From assembly GCA_023246885.1 (NCBI GenBank), contig JAHFHN010000002.1, forward strand, positions 6,429 through 12,565: a DNA stretch of 6,137 bases. The letters run 5' to 3'. The stretch comes from Microcaldota archaeon (GTDB lineage: Archaea > Micrarchaeota > Micrarchaeia > Norongarragalinales > UBA8480). The notes beneath the pieces were generated by a model that saw only the letters and a program-made list of their open reading frames with translations, did not search any database and was not told the origin of the DNA. Positions 5,916-6,137 of this stretch are shown here, piece after piece. The position numbers and the translations under genes were made by a program. How positions within the stretch are numbered: position 1 is the first letter of the stretch; each line of letters starts with the position of its first letter.

Positions 5916-5936
5916 CTCGGAAGTGCTAAAACTTGC

Positions 5937-6137
5937 ATGGATTTAGAAAATCGTTTACAATTATTAAAAGGAATTAGCCAAGAAATCGTCACTGAAGCCG
6001 AGTTGCGCAGTTTACTTGAAACAAAAAGCAAGCCTATTGCGTACGATGGTTTTGAACCCTCTGGCCTTGCGCATTTGCCCGTGGGAGTTTATCGCCCACT
6101 GCTTTTGAAAGATTTATTAAAAGCAAATGTAAAATTC
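5937..6137 (+). CDS. tyrS: Tyrosyl-tRNA synthetase, archaeal/eukaryotic type (partial, 3' end beyond window)
   Basis: The window holds the first 67 codons of a class I aminoacyl-tRNA synthetase that would charge tRNA-Tyr with tyrosine in the cytosol. The N-terminal helix IVTEAELRSLL (17-27) matches the EIVTEEELREL region of archaeal TyrRS. The catalytic entry strand follows as AYDGFEPSG (35-43), with Y36 in the position of the tyrosine-binding residue Tyr32 of the Methanocaldococcus enzyme. The HIGH-like motif is H46-L-P-V rather than HLGH. The YDGFEPSG wording together with a non-canonical HIGH motif resembles the plant/protist-type cytosolic enzymes (HIAQ there), as I recall them. The KMSKS loop and anticodon-binding region lie outside the window. 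The ATG at 5937 is favoured because an in-frame stop lies at 5904-5906 and a TATA box is correctly placed. The gene has its own promoter and a 59-nt gap from the acetyltransferase gene. Confidence 0.92.
   Translation, partial: MDLENRLQLLKGISQEIVTEAELRSLLETKSKPIAYDGFEPSGLAHLPVGVYRPLLLKDLLKANVKF

Noticed and set aside
1..6137. Search for CRISPR repeats, tRNA or rRNA genes, insertion sequences and integrase or attachment sites
   Set aside because: No regularly spaced repeats, tRNA-like folds, transposase-like proteins or long terminal inverted repeats were seen by eye.

Overview
The window looks archaeal. It carries a type 2 peptidyl-tRNA hydrolase (Pth2), an ATP-dependent DNA ligase of the archaeal/eukaryotic kind and the start of an archaeal/eukaryotic-type tyrosyl-tRNA synthetase. 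Transcription units are preceded by TATA boxes about 25-30 bp upstream of their start codons. The DNA is AT-rich and tightly packed. The mix of housekeeping genes and unrecognised proteins would fit a small-genome (DPANN-like) archaeon, but that placement is inference.

Left half, minus strand (3208 to 33): a probable four-gene operon in the order DNA ligase, unknown protein B (165 aa), unknown protein A (165 aa), Pth2. The gaps are about 55, 20 and 5 nt. A and B have the same length and share spaced anchor residues, so they look like divergent tandem paralogs. The ligase seals DNA nicks and Pth2 recycles peptidyl-tRNA; the role of A and B is unknown.

Middle: a 79-bp divergent intergenic region (3209-3287) holds back-to-back TATA elements for the ligase operon and for a plus-strand gene. 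That gene encodes a very basic 174-aa protein with no aspartate or cysteine and no recognised family.

Right half, plus strand (3904 to 5877): three overlapping genes form a compact operon. They encode a single-pass membrane protein with signal peptide, nine N-glycosylation sequons, coiled coil and C-terminal anchor; a Nuc-like phospholipase D-family protein with one HKD motif and an N-terminal membrane segment; and a GNAT acetyltransferase. The first two are probably both displayed outside the cell, which suggests a surface or secreted nuclease/phosphodiesterase module. Its own promoter then precedes tyrS, which runs off the right edge.

There is no rRNA, tRNA, CRISPR array, insertion sequence or integrase. 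No gene-free stretch exceeds 300 bases.
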